Shown: positions 5,436-12,669 of the stretch, in pieces
How the letters are laid out: every line of letters starts with the position of its first letter
Position numbering within the stretch: position 1 is the stretch's first letter
Assembly (NCBI GenBank): GCA_007131745.1
Contig: SLPX01000379.1
Location: forward strand, 1 to 12,669
Reading direction: 5' to 3'
From: Myxococcales bacterium
GTDB taxonomy: Bacteria; Myxococcota; Polyangia; HGW-17; SLPX01
DNA: 12,669 bases
The notes under the pieces: model-generated
Databases searched by the model: none
Seen by the model: the letters and a program-made list of their open reading frames with translations, nothing else
Told to the model about the DNA's origin: nothing
Program-made: the position numbers and the translations under genes

Positions 5436-6518
5436 ATGCCGATAGGTATTCACGGGTTTCTGAAAGATCTGCGCTGGTCCCTATACCAGGATCTGGAAGC
5501 ACAGGTTCATGATCTTCGTTATCTGTTCTGGGAATCCACCCGCAGGTGCAACCTGACATGCAGACACTGCGGATCCGACTGCGGCCGGGATGATGACCAG
5601 GAGGGTTTGGACGGGGAAACAGTCCGGAGAGTGTTCGGATCCATTGCATCCAAATACAAACCTCAGAATATTATGCTGGTGGTCACGGGCGGTGAGCCCA
5701 CCATGAGGCCGGATCTCATCGAGATCTTACAATACGCCGGCTCCCTGGGTTTCCGCTTGGGTATGGTTACGAACGGAATAGCGTTGGACGGAAAGATGGC
5801 CAGGCGGCTGGCGGATGCCGGAATGGAAAGCGTGGTGGTTTCCCTCGACGGACCCAAGGTTTGCCATGACTGGCTGCGTGCGAGAAAAAACGCATTTGAA
5901 AGGGCTTGCCGGGCCATAGCATTCATGCGCGGGGAAGGGATACCCACGGTGGAAGGAATCACATGCGTCACCCCTAGAAGCCTGAAACGCCTGACCGAGA
6001 CATATGAAATCGCTCTTCGCGCGGGATGCACACATTGGAGAGTGTTTAACATCTTTCCTATCGGCAGGGCGAAAGACGATTACGAATTACTGCTATCCGA
6101 AGACATGATCCGCACCCTGGTGGAAGAGATGGCCCGACTGCGGGAAAGGGGAAAAAAAGAAGGGATGGTGGTGAACCTGAGTGAAGAAGGCTACTTGGGG
6201 TGGGATTGGGAGAAAAAAGTTCGAGACACACCGTATTTTTGCCGGGCCGGGATAAACATAGCGGGAATCCTGGCCGACGGCTCTATTGCAGCGTGCCCGA
6301 ACCTGCCGCCATGGATGAACCAAGGAAACGTGGCAAAAGACGATTTCGAGGATGTATGGGAAAACCGCTACGAAATGTTTCGCGACCGAACCTGGACAAA
6401 GCAAGGTCCTTGCAAGGATTGCAGTGCATGGCGGGTCTGCCGGGGAAATTCCCTCCACCTCTGGAATCCCGAAGAAAGCCGGCCTCACTGGTGCCACTAC
6501 AAGATAATGAAATCCTGA
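5436..6518 (+). CDS. radical SAM enzyme of the rSAM/lipoprotein system
   Basis: A 360-residue radical SAM protein. I chose the ATG at 5436, 7 bases after AAGAGG; an in-frame ATG at 5331 would run through the intergenic hairpins. The iron-sulfur motif CNLTCRHCGSDC holds the CxxxCxxC ligands Cys38, Cys42 and Cys45, and TGGEP (Gly85-Pro88) is the SAM-binding glycine motif. A SPASM-like C-terminal domain for auxiliary clusters has Cys269-x12-Gly-x4-Cys287, Cys326-x2-Cys329-x5-Cys335 and Cys353. The x3-Cys expected after Cys335 is Ser339. The phrase FWES-x3-CNLTCRHCGSDC and the pairing with small lipoproteins match the radical SAM family of the rSAM/lipoprotein system (TIGR04133, from memory). It presumably acts in the cytoplasm on the precursor lipoproteins before export. 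The substrate residue and chemistry are unknown. Confidence 0.88.
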   Translation: MPIGIHGFLKDLRWSLYQDLEAQVHDLRYLFWESTRRCNLTCRHCGSDCGRDDDQEGLDGETVRRVFGSIASKYKPQNIMLVVTGGEPTMRPDLIEILQYAGSLGFRLGMVTNGIALDGKMARRLADAGMESVVVSLDGPKVCHDWLRARKNAFERACRAIAFMRGEGIPTVEGITCVTPRSLKRLTETYEIALRAGCTHWRVFNIFPIGRAKDDYELLLSEDMIRTLVEEMARLRERGKKEGMVVNLSEEGYLGWDWEKKVRDTPYFCRAGINIAGILADGSIAACPNLPPWMNQGNVAKDDFEDVWENRYEMFRDRTWTKQGPCKDCSAWRVCRGNSLHLWNPEESRPHWCHYKIMKS

Positions 6519-6558
6519 CATCATTTTTCAGAAATTTTTCCATTTAAATTCCAATCTC

Positions 6559-6587
6559 TTCACAATATCTTATTAGACTGCTAAAAT
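6559..6587 (+). promoter_or_regulatory. sigma-70-type promoter of the porin gene
   Basis: TTCACA at 6559-6564 and TAAAAT at 6582-6587 are separated by 17 bases and each match five of six consensus positions. The expected start is near 6594, giving a leader of about 28 bases. It lies in the AT-rich gap after the radical SAM gene and separates the porin from that operon. Confidence 0.65.
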
Positions 6588-6621
6588 GCCGCTCTAAAGA
6601 CGCGAAACACAAGGAGGCAGA

Positions 6622-8178
6622 ATGTTGAAAAAGCCGGTGTCAAATAGAGTTCCAACGGTTTGCTTGTTTTCAATGTTTCAGCGAGCCCGATTTCCGGCCG
6701 CCGTGCTTCCGGCATTGATTTTCTTCTTTTCTTCGGTTGCATGGGCCGCGCCTCGGCCGAAACCGGTAGAAGGCAAGGCGAAAAAAGTTGAAAAATCCGT
6801 TCCGCCGGACACTGCAAAAAAAGATGCAAAAAAGGTCGAAAAAGTGAAGGAAAAGGATCCGGCTGACGCGGATCCCGACCTGGCGTTTCCTGAAGACATC
6901 GAAGACGCTCACGAAGAAAAGACCATCCAGGAACCTCTGGAAAAAGATCTCCAGGATCGCCCTAATGACGAGCCGCCGAGAGGGATTGCAGTGACACAGC
7001 CTATTCCGACTGTCCTCCCGGCTCACAAGCCGGTCGTGCCTTACGTGAAATCTAAATGGGGTTCAGTTCAACTGTGGGGATTACTCCAGGCCCGCTTCGT
7101 GATGCCGCTGAGGGGGACTTTTTCGGGCGGCTACCAGACATTCAAAGGCAATACCATGGAAAATGATCAGAACATGGCCTTTGAAGTTCAGCGAATCCGC
7201 TTGTTGCTCACCGGGCACATATTGTCGGAGAATTTCACCTACATGTTCCAGGGCGACGCTGCCGGCGGCCCGCCTTGGTTGCTGGACGTGAGGTTCGGCT
7301 ATAGTTTGCCGTGCATTCCAGGGCTGACCATTTATTTCGGTCGTTTCCTGCCTAATTTTTCCTTGATGATGCCGACCCTTATCACCCGGCTCGAAACAGC
7401 GGAATACCCGATTATTCTGACCGAAGGAGCTTGGGCGCCCTGGCGTCAATTGGGGCTGCAGGCCGAGTACAAAATCGGACTGGGCCCAGGGACCTTTGGC
7501 GGATACATCGGCGTATTCAACGGCCCTGCAGACGGCTGGACCGACGACAACCATCATAAAGATTTCCTGATCCGGGCCGACTATGCATTCGAGCATGGCC
7601 CTGCCAAGGGTTTGATGGTGGGAATCAACACCTGGATCGGTTTCCCCAAGTGCAGCTACAACGAAGAAGAGCCGGGCACATCAACGTGCAACGAGCGGGA
7701 CTTCATTTTGAACAGGGCGGACATGGACGTGAAAGCAGGAGTGATGGCCAGGTATGTTCGCGGTCTGACGGCTTTTTCCGGTGTGACAGCGATGGCGGAA
7801 TTCATGTTCCGGCACTACACTCCATGGGCGGAAAATGTTGACACATTCATGGGCTACGGCGGATGGGCCCATTTGGCTTACATGCACAATTTCGGCCCCA
7901 CCGAGATAGAAGGCCTTGTGCGCATGGATTTTTTGGCGCCCAACACAAGCGTAAGCAAGAATCATGCATGGAGGCTTACGGCCGGGCTGAACTGGTATTT
8001 CCAGAAAATACATTCACACGTGAAGATCAACTACATCTATCAGAACAATTCCGAAAACTATACCGGAAGGGCTAGTTGGATAGACGTGAAGTACCCCGAT
8101 GACCCGTTGTTCATGGATGACTGGCAGGTAAAAAGAGATCTCCACATGTTCCTGGTCCAGGCAAACACCGAGTTTTAG
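6622..8178 (+). CDS. outer-membrane porin (phosphate-selective porin O/P-like)
   Basis: A 518-residue predicted outer-membrane beta-barrel. AAGGAGG stands 4 bases before the ATG. A long signal peptide has a hydrophobic core (ALIFFFSSVAWA) with likely cleavage after Ala42. Residues 43-140 form an unusual Lys/Glu/Pro/Asp-rich charged region, first basic (many KK and VEK units) and then acidic. From about 146 (WGSVQLWGLLQARF) the protein shows alternating hydrophobic/aromatic strands with glycine- and aspartate-rich turns, including QRIRLLLTGHI, typical of the OprO/OprP-like porin family. The last residue is Phe, the usual signal for the BAM assembly machinery. Substrate cannot be read from the sequence; naming it a phosphate porin would be too strong. 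The barrel length is normal for the family, and the charged N-terminal extension is extra. It converges on dnaJ with a gap of 4 bases. Confidence 0.8.
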   Translation: MLKKPVSNRVPTVCLFSMFQRARFPAAVLPALIFFFSSVAWAAPRPKPVEGKAKKVEKSVPPDTAKKDAKKVEKVKEKDPADADPDLAFPEDIEDAHEEKTIQEPLEKDLQDRPNDEPPRGIAVTQPIPTVLPAHKPVVPYVKSKWGSVQLWGLLQARFVMPLRGTFSGGYQTFKGNTMENDQNMAFEVQRIRLLLTGHILSENFTYMFQGDAAGGPPWLLDVRFGYSLPCIPGLTIYFGRFLPNFSLMMPTLITRLETAEYPIILTEGAWAPWRQLGLQAEYKIGLGPGTFGGYIGVFNGPADGWTDDNHHKDFLIRADYAFEHGPAKGLMVGINTWIGFPKCSYNEEEPGTSTCNERDFILNRADMDVKAGVMARYVRGLTAFSGVTAMAEFMFRHYTPWAENVDTFMGYGGWAHLAYMHNFGPTEIEGLVRMDFLAPNTSVSKNHAWRLTAGLNWYFQKIHSHVKINYIYQNNSENYTGRASWIDVKYPDDPLFMDDWQVKRDLHMFLVQANTEF

Positions 8179-8182
8179 ATTT

Positions 8183-9298
8183 TCAGGACTTCGCCCTGGT
8201 TTTCTCTTTCAACTTGGAAAAAAAACTCTTTTTGGGAGGGGTCACTTCAACCCCTTCTTTTTCCGCCAATCTTCGCAACAGTTCTTCTTTTTCCTTGTTC
8301 AGCTTTTTCGGAATTTTCAGATCCAGGCGCACAAGGATGTCACCCATGCCTGAACGTCTGATACGCGGAAGCCCCTCACCCTTGAGCACCAGGATCTCAT
8401 CGTGTTGAGTCCCGTGTTTTATTTCGACTTCTGTTTCCCCTTCCACTAGAGGCACCTTCACCGTGGTTCCAAGGGCAAGCTGGGTGAACGTCACGGGTAT
8501 GGAAACTACCAGGTCCGGACCCTCCCTTTCGAACCTGGGATCGCTTTCCACCATGAGGGAAACATAAAGATCCCCGGGCGGCCCTCCGGACGGGGACGCC
8601 TCACCCTTTCCCGGCAACCTCAAGGTAAGGCCGTCTTCCACTCCCGCGGGTATCGTGACTTTCAGCTTGTCGGTGCTAAACACCAGACCGTCGCCTTCAC
8701 ATTCTTCGCACTTTTGGTCGATGACCGTTCCCCGGCCCCTGCAAGAGGGGCACGCCGTCTGCACTATGAAAAACCCTTGCTGGTGCGCAACCTGGCCCTG
8801 CCCTCCACATGAATCGCATTTTCTTGGACTCGTTCCCGGTTCCGCGCCGGAACCGTCACAAGTCTTGCACGTAACACGGTGCCTTACCTCCACCTCCTTG
8901 ACGCAACCCTTTGCAGCCTCCAGGAAAGTCAGTTCCACCTGGGCCGGTAGGTCTTTTCCCCTGCTCCTCCTGCGCCTTCCCCCGCCTCCGCCGAATCCGA
9001 AGAAGTCTGAAAAAATATCCCCGAAATGAGAAAAAATGTCTTCCATTCCCCCGAACCCGCTGAACCCGGTACTCTTCAATCCTTCATGGCCGAACTGATC
9101 ATAGAGACGCCGCCGCTCGGTATTAGACAGCACCTCGTACGCCTCGGCCGCCTCTTTGAATTTCTCCTCTGCCTCCGGGTTGTCCGGATTCCGATCGGGA
9201 TGATACTTGATGGCCAAACTCCGGTAGGCCCTCTTGATTTCCTTGTCCGCGGCATCTTTTGTGACACCCAAAACCTCGTAATAGTCTCTTTTAATCAT
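8183..9298 (-). CDS. dnaJ: chaperone protein DnaJ
   Basis: A 371-residue, full-length DnaJ, the Hsp40 co-chaperone that stimulates DnaK ATPase and hands over unfolded protein. The J domain has HPD at 33-35. A short Gly/Phe-rich linker follows at about 78-107 with DIF motifs. The zinc-binding region has all four repeats: CKTCDGSG (144), CDSCGGQG (161), CPSCRGRG (183) and CEECEGDG (197). The C-terminal substrate-binding domains run to a basic end. The zinc region distinguishes it from CbpA. No dnaK or grpE is in the window. The start at 9298 has only a weak Shine-Dalgarno (GAAGAA) but gives the canonical N-terminus [10 protein letters not shown]. Confidence 0.97.
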   Translation of the reverse strand: MIKRDYYEVLGVTKDAADKEIKRAYRSLAIKYHPDRNPDNPEAEEKFKEAAEAYEVLSNTERRRLYDQFGHEGLKSTGFSGFGGMEDIFSHFGDIFSDFFGFGGGGGRRRRSRGKDLPAQVELTFLEAAKGCVKEVEVRHRVTCKTCDGSGAEPGTSPRKCDSCGGQGQVAHQQGFFIVQTACPSCRGRGTVIDQKCEECEGDGLVFSTDKLKVTIPAGVEDGLTLRLPGKGEASPSGGPPGDLYVSLMVESDPRFEREGPDLVVSIPVTFTQLALGTTVKVPLVEGETEVEIKHGTQHDEILVLKGEGLPRIRRSGMGDILVRLDLKIPKKLNKEKEELLRRLAEKEGVEVTPPKKSFFSKLKEKTRAKS

Positions 9299-9373
9299 GT
9301 TCTTCGTCTGTCTGAGGCGTTAATAAAAATTCCCACGCGCTTCCTGCAAACCAATGCCCGAACCCTGAAACCC

Positions 9374-9450
9374 GGTCAAGGTAATGACGACTTGGGAAAC
9401 TGTCAACCGGTCAAAACCTGTAATTGCGCGGAATCCATTGACGGGTCAAT
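9374..9450. repeat. three GGTCAA direct repeats at 35-base period, with palindrome
   Basis: GGTCAA occurs at 9374-9379, 9409-9414 and 9444-9449, exactly 35 bases apart each time. The third is part of the perfect palindrome ATTGAC-GG-GTCAAT at 9437-9450. The set overlaps the dnaJ promoter and a TTGACG that could be the -35 of the divergent amidase gene, so a shared regulator site is possible. Confidence 0.4.
9378..9406 (-). promoter_or_regulatory. sigma-70-type promoter of dnaJ
   Basis: Read on the minus strand, TTGACA (9406-9401) matches the -35 consensus fully. After 17 bases TACCTT (9383-9378) keeps the three most conserved -10 positions. The expected start lies about 70 bases before the dnaJ ATG. 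No CIRCE-type inverted repeat is seen. Confidence 0.5.
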
Positions 9451-9467
9451 CCGGCCTGCTGTAAATA
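9438..9467 (+). promoter_or_regulatory. possible promoter of the amidase-mutS2 operon
   Basis: TTGACG at 9438-9443 is followed after 18 bases by TAAATA at 9462-9467. The -35 is good and the -10 poor. The -35 lies within the palindrome at 9437-9450. This is the best candidate in the divergent region on this strand. Confidence 0.3.
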
Positions 9468-9505
9468 AAGGATTCCAGGCCTGGATGAACCGGAGGAGAT
9501 TACAC

Positions 9506-10075
9506 ATGAGTGTGAGCGACACCAGGGCGGGGCGGCTTGAAATAGAAAAAACCCTCGTTTCCTACAATTGCAGGCTGAAAGAGCGCGATCTTGAATCCAT
9601 CAATACCGTGGTAATACACTGCACCGAACTCCCGGATCCGGATTTATGCAGGGAGTTCGCCGAGCGCATTCTCTATGAAAGCGGGACGGGAAACTGCGGC
9701 CACTATTACGTGCACAGAGACGGTGTATGTTTTCAGTACGTGGAGTTGAATCGGACGGCCCATCACGTTGCGGGTCAAAACGAAACCAGCATCGGGGTGG
9801 AATTGATCAACCTCGGACGTTATCCACACTGGTTCAGGTCGGACCACCAGGAGATGACCCAGGAGTATACGGAACAACAGTATGAAACGCTCACAAAACT
9901 GCTCCAACACCTGAGAACGGAGTTGCCCGGGCTGGTGCGGCTGGAAAGACACAGCGATCTGGACAGAACAATGGTTGAAGCGCAAGATAATCCATCCATA
10001 CGAATAAGGAGAAAAGTGGACCCGGGGCCGCTTTTCGACTGGAAGAGGATATGTAAATCATGGCGTACCGGTTGA
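9506..10075 (+). CDS. N-acetylmuramoyl-L-alanine amidase (Amidase_2, AmpD-like)
   Basis: A 189-residue zinc amidase of the Amidase_2/AmpD fold, which cleaves the bond between N-acetylmuramic acid and L-Ala in peptidoglycan or its recycled fragments. Likely zinc ligands are His38 (VVIHCTE), His149 (RHSDLD) and Asp172 (KVDPGPLFDW). The phrases GHYYVHRDG, AHHVAGQN and SIGVELIN are typical of the family. No signal peptide is visible, which suggests a cytoplasmic recycling role like AmpD, though I cannot exclude another use. I chose the ATG at 9506 because GGAGGAG lies 7 bases upstream; the same frame is open back to 9026, but that part is antisense to dnaJ. The spacer between the His149 and Asp172 motifs is longer than in E. 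coli AmpD. mutS2 follows after 39 bases, probably in the same operon. Confidence 0.92.
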   Translation: MSVSDTRAGRLEIEKTLVSYNCRLKERDLESINTVVIHCTELPDPDLCREFAERILYESGTGNCGHYYVHRDGVCFQYVELNRTAHHVAGQNETSIGVELINLGRYPHWFRSDHQEMTQEYTEQQYETLTKLLQHLRTELPGLVRLERHSDLDRTMVEAQDNPSIRIRRKVDPGPLFDWKRICKSWRTG

Positions 10076-10114
10076 ACCCGGCCGCGTCCAACGTACTGGA
10101 AAGAGGCTGATGCA

Positions 10115-12574
10115 GTGTTGAACAACAATAATCCCGAAGCCAAGCATCCACCAAAAACCTTGAGGGACCTTGATTGGGAAACTCTTACGAAACTCATTTC
10201 AGAGCGTTGCAAAACTGAAAGAGGAGCGAAACGAGCGCTGAAATGGTCTATGTGCGACACGGATGAAGAAGCTCGCAAATCAATAGATGAACTCTCGGAG
10301 GCAAACCTCCTGCATGAGCAAAACGTGTCGTTGGCAATTTCGGTTCATCCCGAAATCTACGACAATATCGAAAGACTCTCCAGGCGGGGAATCCTGGACG
10401 GCGAAGAACTGATTCGGGCAGCGGATCTAATGGTTTCTGCCTCGGATTTGCGCCGGCTGTTGGATTCTATGAAGCACGCGGCCCCTTCTCTCGCTGGTAA
10501 AGGGGCGAAAATCAAGCGCCTCGAAGACATCTCCGGGCCGATACAGGATTGTTTCCTGCCGAACGGCCTGCTGAGGGACGAAGCATCGGCCGAGTTGGGA
10601 TCGCTTCGCCGAAGGGCGAAATCCCTCAGGGAAGAAATCGTGGACCGTCTCAAAACCATGATGGAAGAGCCACGAATCGAAAAGCTTCTTCAAGACAAGT
10701 ACTACACGCTTCGCGAAGGACGCTACGTGCTGCCGGTTAAAATCGAGTGCGGACATATGTTGCCCGGAATAGTACACGCGCGATCGGGAACCGAGGCAAC
10801 CGTTTTCCTGGAGCCGGCCGAGATAACCGAACTCGGAAACAAGCTAAAAATGGCGTTTTCCGAGGTTGAACTGGAGGAACGCCGCATCCTGTCGGAGTTG
10901 AGTTCCCTGCTTCGGGAGGAAATCCCCGCGCTTGAAGCCAACCTGGAAATATTGACTCAGCTTGACCTCATTTCCGCGGCTGCCGGTTTCTGCCGCGAAA
11001 TCCACGGAAAACCCATAGACATAAACAAAGGAGAAGGCCTGAACATAACGGCCGCGAAACACCCTCTCATGGCAGCGCGCAATGAACCCGTTGTGCCGAA
11101 CGACTTCGCTCTCGAAGGCTCTCGATCGCTAGTGATCACGGGGCCGAATGCCGGGGGGAAGACCGTGGCCCTGAAAACCGTGGGCATGGTGTGTTTGATG
11201 GCCCAGGCCGGCCTTCATCCTCCATGCGGCGAAGGATCAAGCGTACCCTTCTACCGGAAGATCTACACATCCATCGGAGACGATCAGGACATGGCCGCGG
11301 GTCTTTCCACTTTCAGCGCCCACATGAACAACCTGAATCGAATCCTGAATGAAACGCGGGATCGCGACATGGTGTTGCTTGACGAAATCGCGGTCGGCAC
11401 CGAACCCACCCAGGGAGCGGCTCTCGCCCGCGCCGTACTTGAAGCGCTCGCTGACTCCGGCGCGCAGATCCTGGTCACTACCCACTATACCGGGCTCAAG
11501 GCACTCGCCTCGGAAGACAAGCGTTTCACAAACGCAGCCATGGAATTCGATCCCAAAAACCGCAAGCCCACCTATAGCCTTGTCCGAGGAATGCTTGGCA
11601 GATCATCCGCGTTGTCGGTTGCACGGAGTCTTGGACTTCCCGACAAGATTCTCAACCGCGCTGAAGAACTCATGGGTGGACAACAAAGCCGGCTTGAAGG
11701 CTTGATGGAAGACGTCGAACAAAAGCATGAACTGCTAAAGGCGGAACTTGAAAAAGCCGAAACCGCCGCGGCCGAAGCACAGGTCAGGGAAAAACGGGCC
11801 GCAAAACTGGAGAACTCGCTTCGTGAAGAACTGAAGGATTTGAAAAAAAAGACACACGACCAGGCTGTGCTGGAACTCCGTTCCCTGCGGGACGAACTCG
11901 AGCGCGTGCGCAAAGTCCTTGCCGGGGAACCCAAGAGCAAAAGATCCCTGAAGAAGGGCGAAGAAACAGCGGCTGCAGCAGCCGAACGGCTCATCGACCT
12001 CGCCCCGCAACATGAAAACCTTTCGGGCAGCGAACCCAAAAAAGGAGACCTGAAAATAGGCGACGAGGTTGTAATAAAATCAACCGGAACAAAAGGTAAG
12101 GTGGTTGATTTGGACGGCAAGGGCCGCCCCACCGTACAGGCCGGAACCGTAAAGCTCAGGATGAAAATCACAGACGTGCTTATCACGAGACGGGCGCAAC
12201 CGGCCGGGTCGGAAAAACCGCCTGCCGCCCTTTCGAAAGCGGACAAAGTTTCCAAACATACAAAACAAAAAAAGCCGCAATCAATTGCAAGCCGGGAATC
12301 TGAAGATCCTTTCATCCTGATTAATGATTCCTCGAACACGCTGGATCTCCGTGGAATGCGCGTTCACGAAGGGCTTGCCGAGCTGGACATGTTCATTGAT
12401 TCCATGCTGAAACAAAACAGGGAAGGCTTCTTCGTTATTCACGGCTACGGCACGGGCGCCATGCAAAAAGCCGTGCGGGAACAATTGAGCATCAGCCCGT
12501 TCGTCCAAACCTTTCGGCCCGGGAGAAAAGGCGAAGGCGGAGAAGGAGTCACCGTGGTTTTCATGGAACAATGA
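10115..12574 (+). CDS. mutS2: MutS2 family protein with Smr endonuclease domain
   Basis: An 819-residue MutS2, slightly longer than the usual 780-790. The start is a GTG with AAGAGG 8 bases upstream. The N-terminal core and clamp regions cover roughly 1-310. The ABC-type ATPase has Walker A GPNAGGKT (343-350), Walker B with Asp423-Glu424 (MVLLDEIAVGTEP) and the switch LVTTHY. A charged coiled coil spans about 530-605. A KOW-like segment (GDEVVIKSTGTKGKVVDLDG) lies around 648-690, and a C-terminal Smr domain at about 742-819 has LDLRG (743-747) and HGYGTG (776-781). MutS2 has no mismatch-repair domain I. Family members act on branched or recombining DNA and, in Bacillus subtilis, on collided ribosomes. 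The LDxR and HGxG motifs suggest that the Smr nuclease is active. Confidence 0.96.
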   Translation: MLNNNNPEAKHPPKTLRDLDWETLTKLISERCKTERGAKRALKWSMCDTDEEARKSIDELSEANLLHEQNVSLAISVHPEIYDNIERLSRRGILDGEELIRAADLMVSASDLRRLLDSMKHAAPSLAGKGAKIKRLEDISGPIQDCFLPNGLLRDEASAELGSLRRRAKSLREEIVDRLKTMMEEPRIEKLLQDKYYTLREGRYVLPVKIECGHMLPGIVHARSGTEATVFLEPAEITELGNKLKMAFSEVELEERRILSELSSLLREEIPALEANLEILTQLDLISAAAGFCREIHGKPIDINKGEGLNITAAKHPLMAARNEPVVPNDFALEGSRSLVITGPNAGGKTVALKTVGMVCLMAQAGLHPPCGEGSSVPFYRKIYTSIGDDQDMAAGLSTFSAHMNNLNRILNETRDRDMVLLDEIAVGTEPTQGAALARAVLEALADSGAQILVTTHYTGLKALASEDKRFTNAAMEFDPKNRKPTYSLVRGMLGRSSALSVARSLGLPDKILNRAEELMGGQQSRLEGLMEDVEQKHELLKAELEKAETAAAEAQVREKRAAKLENSLREELKDLKKKTHDQAVLELRSLRDELERVRKVLAGEPKSKRSLKKGEETAAAAAERLIDLAPQHENLSGSEPKKGDLKIGDEVVIKSTGTKGKVVDLDGKGRPTVQAGTVKLRMKITDVLITRRAQPAGSEKPPAALSKADKVSKHTKQKKPQSIASRESEDPFILINDSSNTLDLRGMRVHEGLAELDMFIDSMLKQNREGFFVIHGYGTGAMQKAVREQLSISPFVQTFRPGRKGEGGEGVTVVFMEQ

Positions 12575-12608
12575 CCCGCTACTTCAGGCCGATCGATTCT
12601 ACCCGCGT

Positions 12609-12668
12609 TTATCCTCGCTTGTTTTTCTTCAACCGCTTGATCAGCTTAATTGCCTGAGTTAGCCTTAA
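12609..12668 (-). CDS. possible 3' end of a gene running in from the right edge
   Basis: On the minus strand one frame is open from the window edge to TAA at 12611-12609, encoding a basic tail (LRLTQAIKLIKRLKKNKRG). The other two minus-strand frames are closed within a few codons. A basic, helical-looking C-terminus converging on mutS2 with a 34-base gap is plausible, but 19 codons are too few to be sure. Confidence 0.25.
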   Translation of the reverse strand, partial: LRLTQAIKLIKRLKKNKRG

Positions 12669-12669
12669 A

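Noticed and set aside
8179..8200. Bidirectional terminator between the porin gene and dnaJ
   Set aside because: Only a 4-base stem (CAGG/CCTG) without a clear T-run is visible, and it lies within the dnaJ coding end.
9026..9505. N-terminal extension of the amidase reading frame to 349 residues
   Set aside because: This part is antisense to the conserved dnaJ gene. The ATG at 9506 has a strong, well-spaced GGAGGAG and gives a normal AmpD-like length.
11572..12339. 255-codon minus-strand open frame inside mutS2
   Set aside because: It is Ser-rich antisense sequence of the coiled-coil and linker part of mutS2, whose plus-strand reading is strongly conserved in motif order.

Overview
The window carries nine well-supported protein-coding genes, one possible tenth gene at the right edge, and two intergenic stretches rich in repeats or promoters. 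The gene set points to a Gram-negative bacterium of the deltaproteobacterial grade (Myxococcota, Bradymonadia or Desulfobacterota type). It includes four predicted lipoproteins, an outer-membrane beta-barrel porin ending in Phe, sigma-54 promoters, and a von Willebrand A lipoprotein of a kind I associate with Myxococcota-like genomes. This placement is an inference from family style and intermediate base composition, not a database match. No tRNA, rRNA, CRISPR array or transposase gene is visible.

Left part (1-2544). A sigma-70-type promoter and a strong Shine-Dalgarno sequence precede a 565-residue VWA lipoprotein gene. The gene lies between copies of a short dispersed repeat, at about 34-100, 1901-1953 and 2322-2408, with a half copy at 2154-2194. 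The roughly 650 bases after it hold no convincing gene but many hairpins and repeat fragments, and look like remnants of mobile or repetitive elements.

Middle part (2545-6518). Two genes of unknown function, the second a 209-residue lipoprotein, form a short operon. They are followed by the most interesting locus in the window: two tandem paralogous small lipoproteins (139 and 134 residues) and a radical SAM/SPASM-type enzyme. I recognise this as the rSAM/lipoprotein system known mainly from Bacteroidetes, in which a radical SAM enzyme is presumed to modify the partner lipoprotein. Each lipoprotein gene has its own sigma-54 promoter with exact GG-N10-GC spacing. The 123-base gap between the second lipoprotein and the enzyme holds three successive stem-loops, which would suit high expression of the substrate and low expression of the enzyme.

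Right part (6559-12669). A porin gene with its own sigma-70 promoter converges, with a 4-base gap, on a complete dnaJ gene on the minus strand. dnaJ is divergent from an AmpD-like N-acetylmuramoyl-L-alanine amidase gene, and the 207-base region between them has three GGTCAA direct repeats exactly 35 bases apart. The amidase gene is followed after 39 bases by a full-length mutS2, probably in one operon. These right-hand genes are ordinary housekeeping functions. The accessory interest lies at 1-6518.
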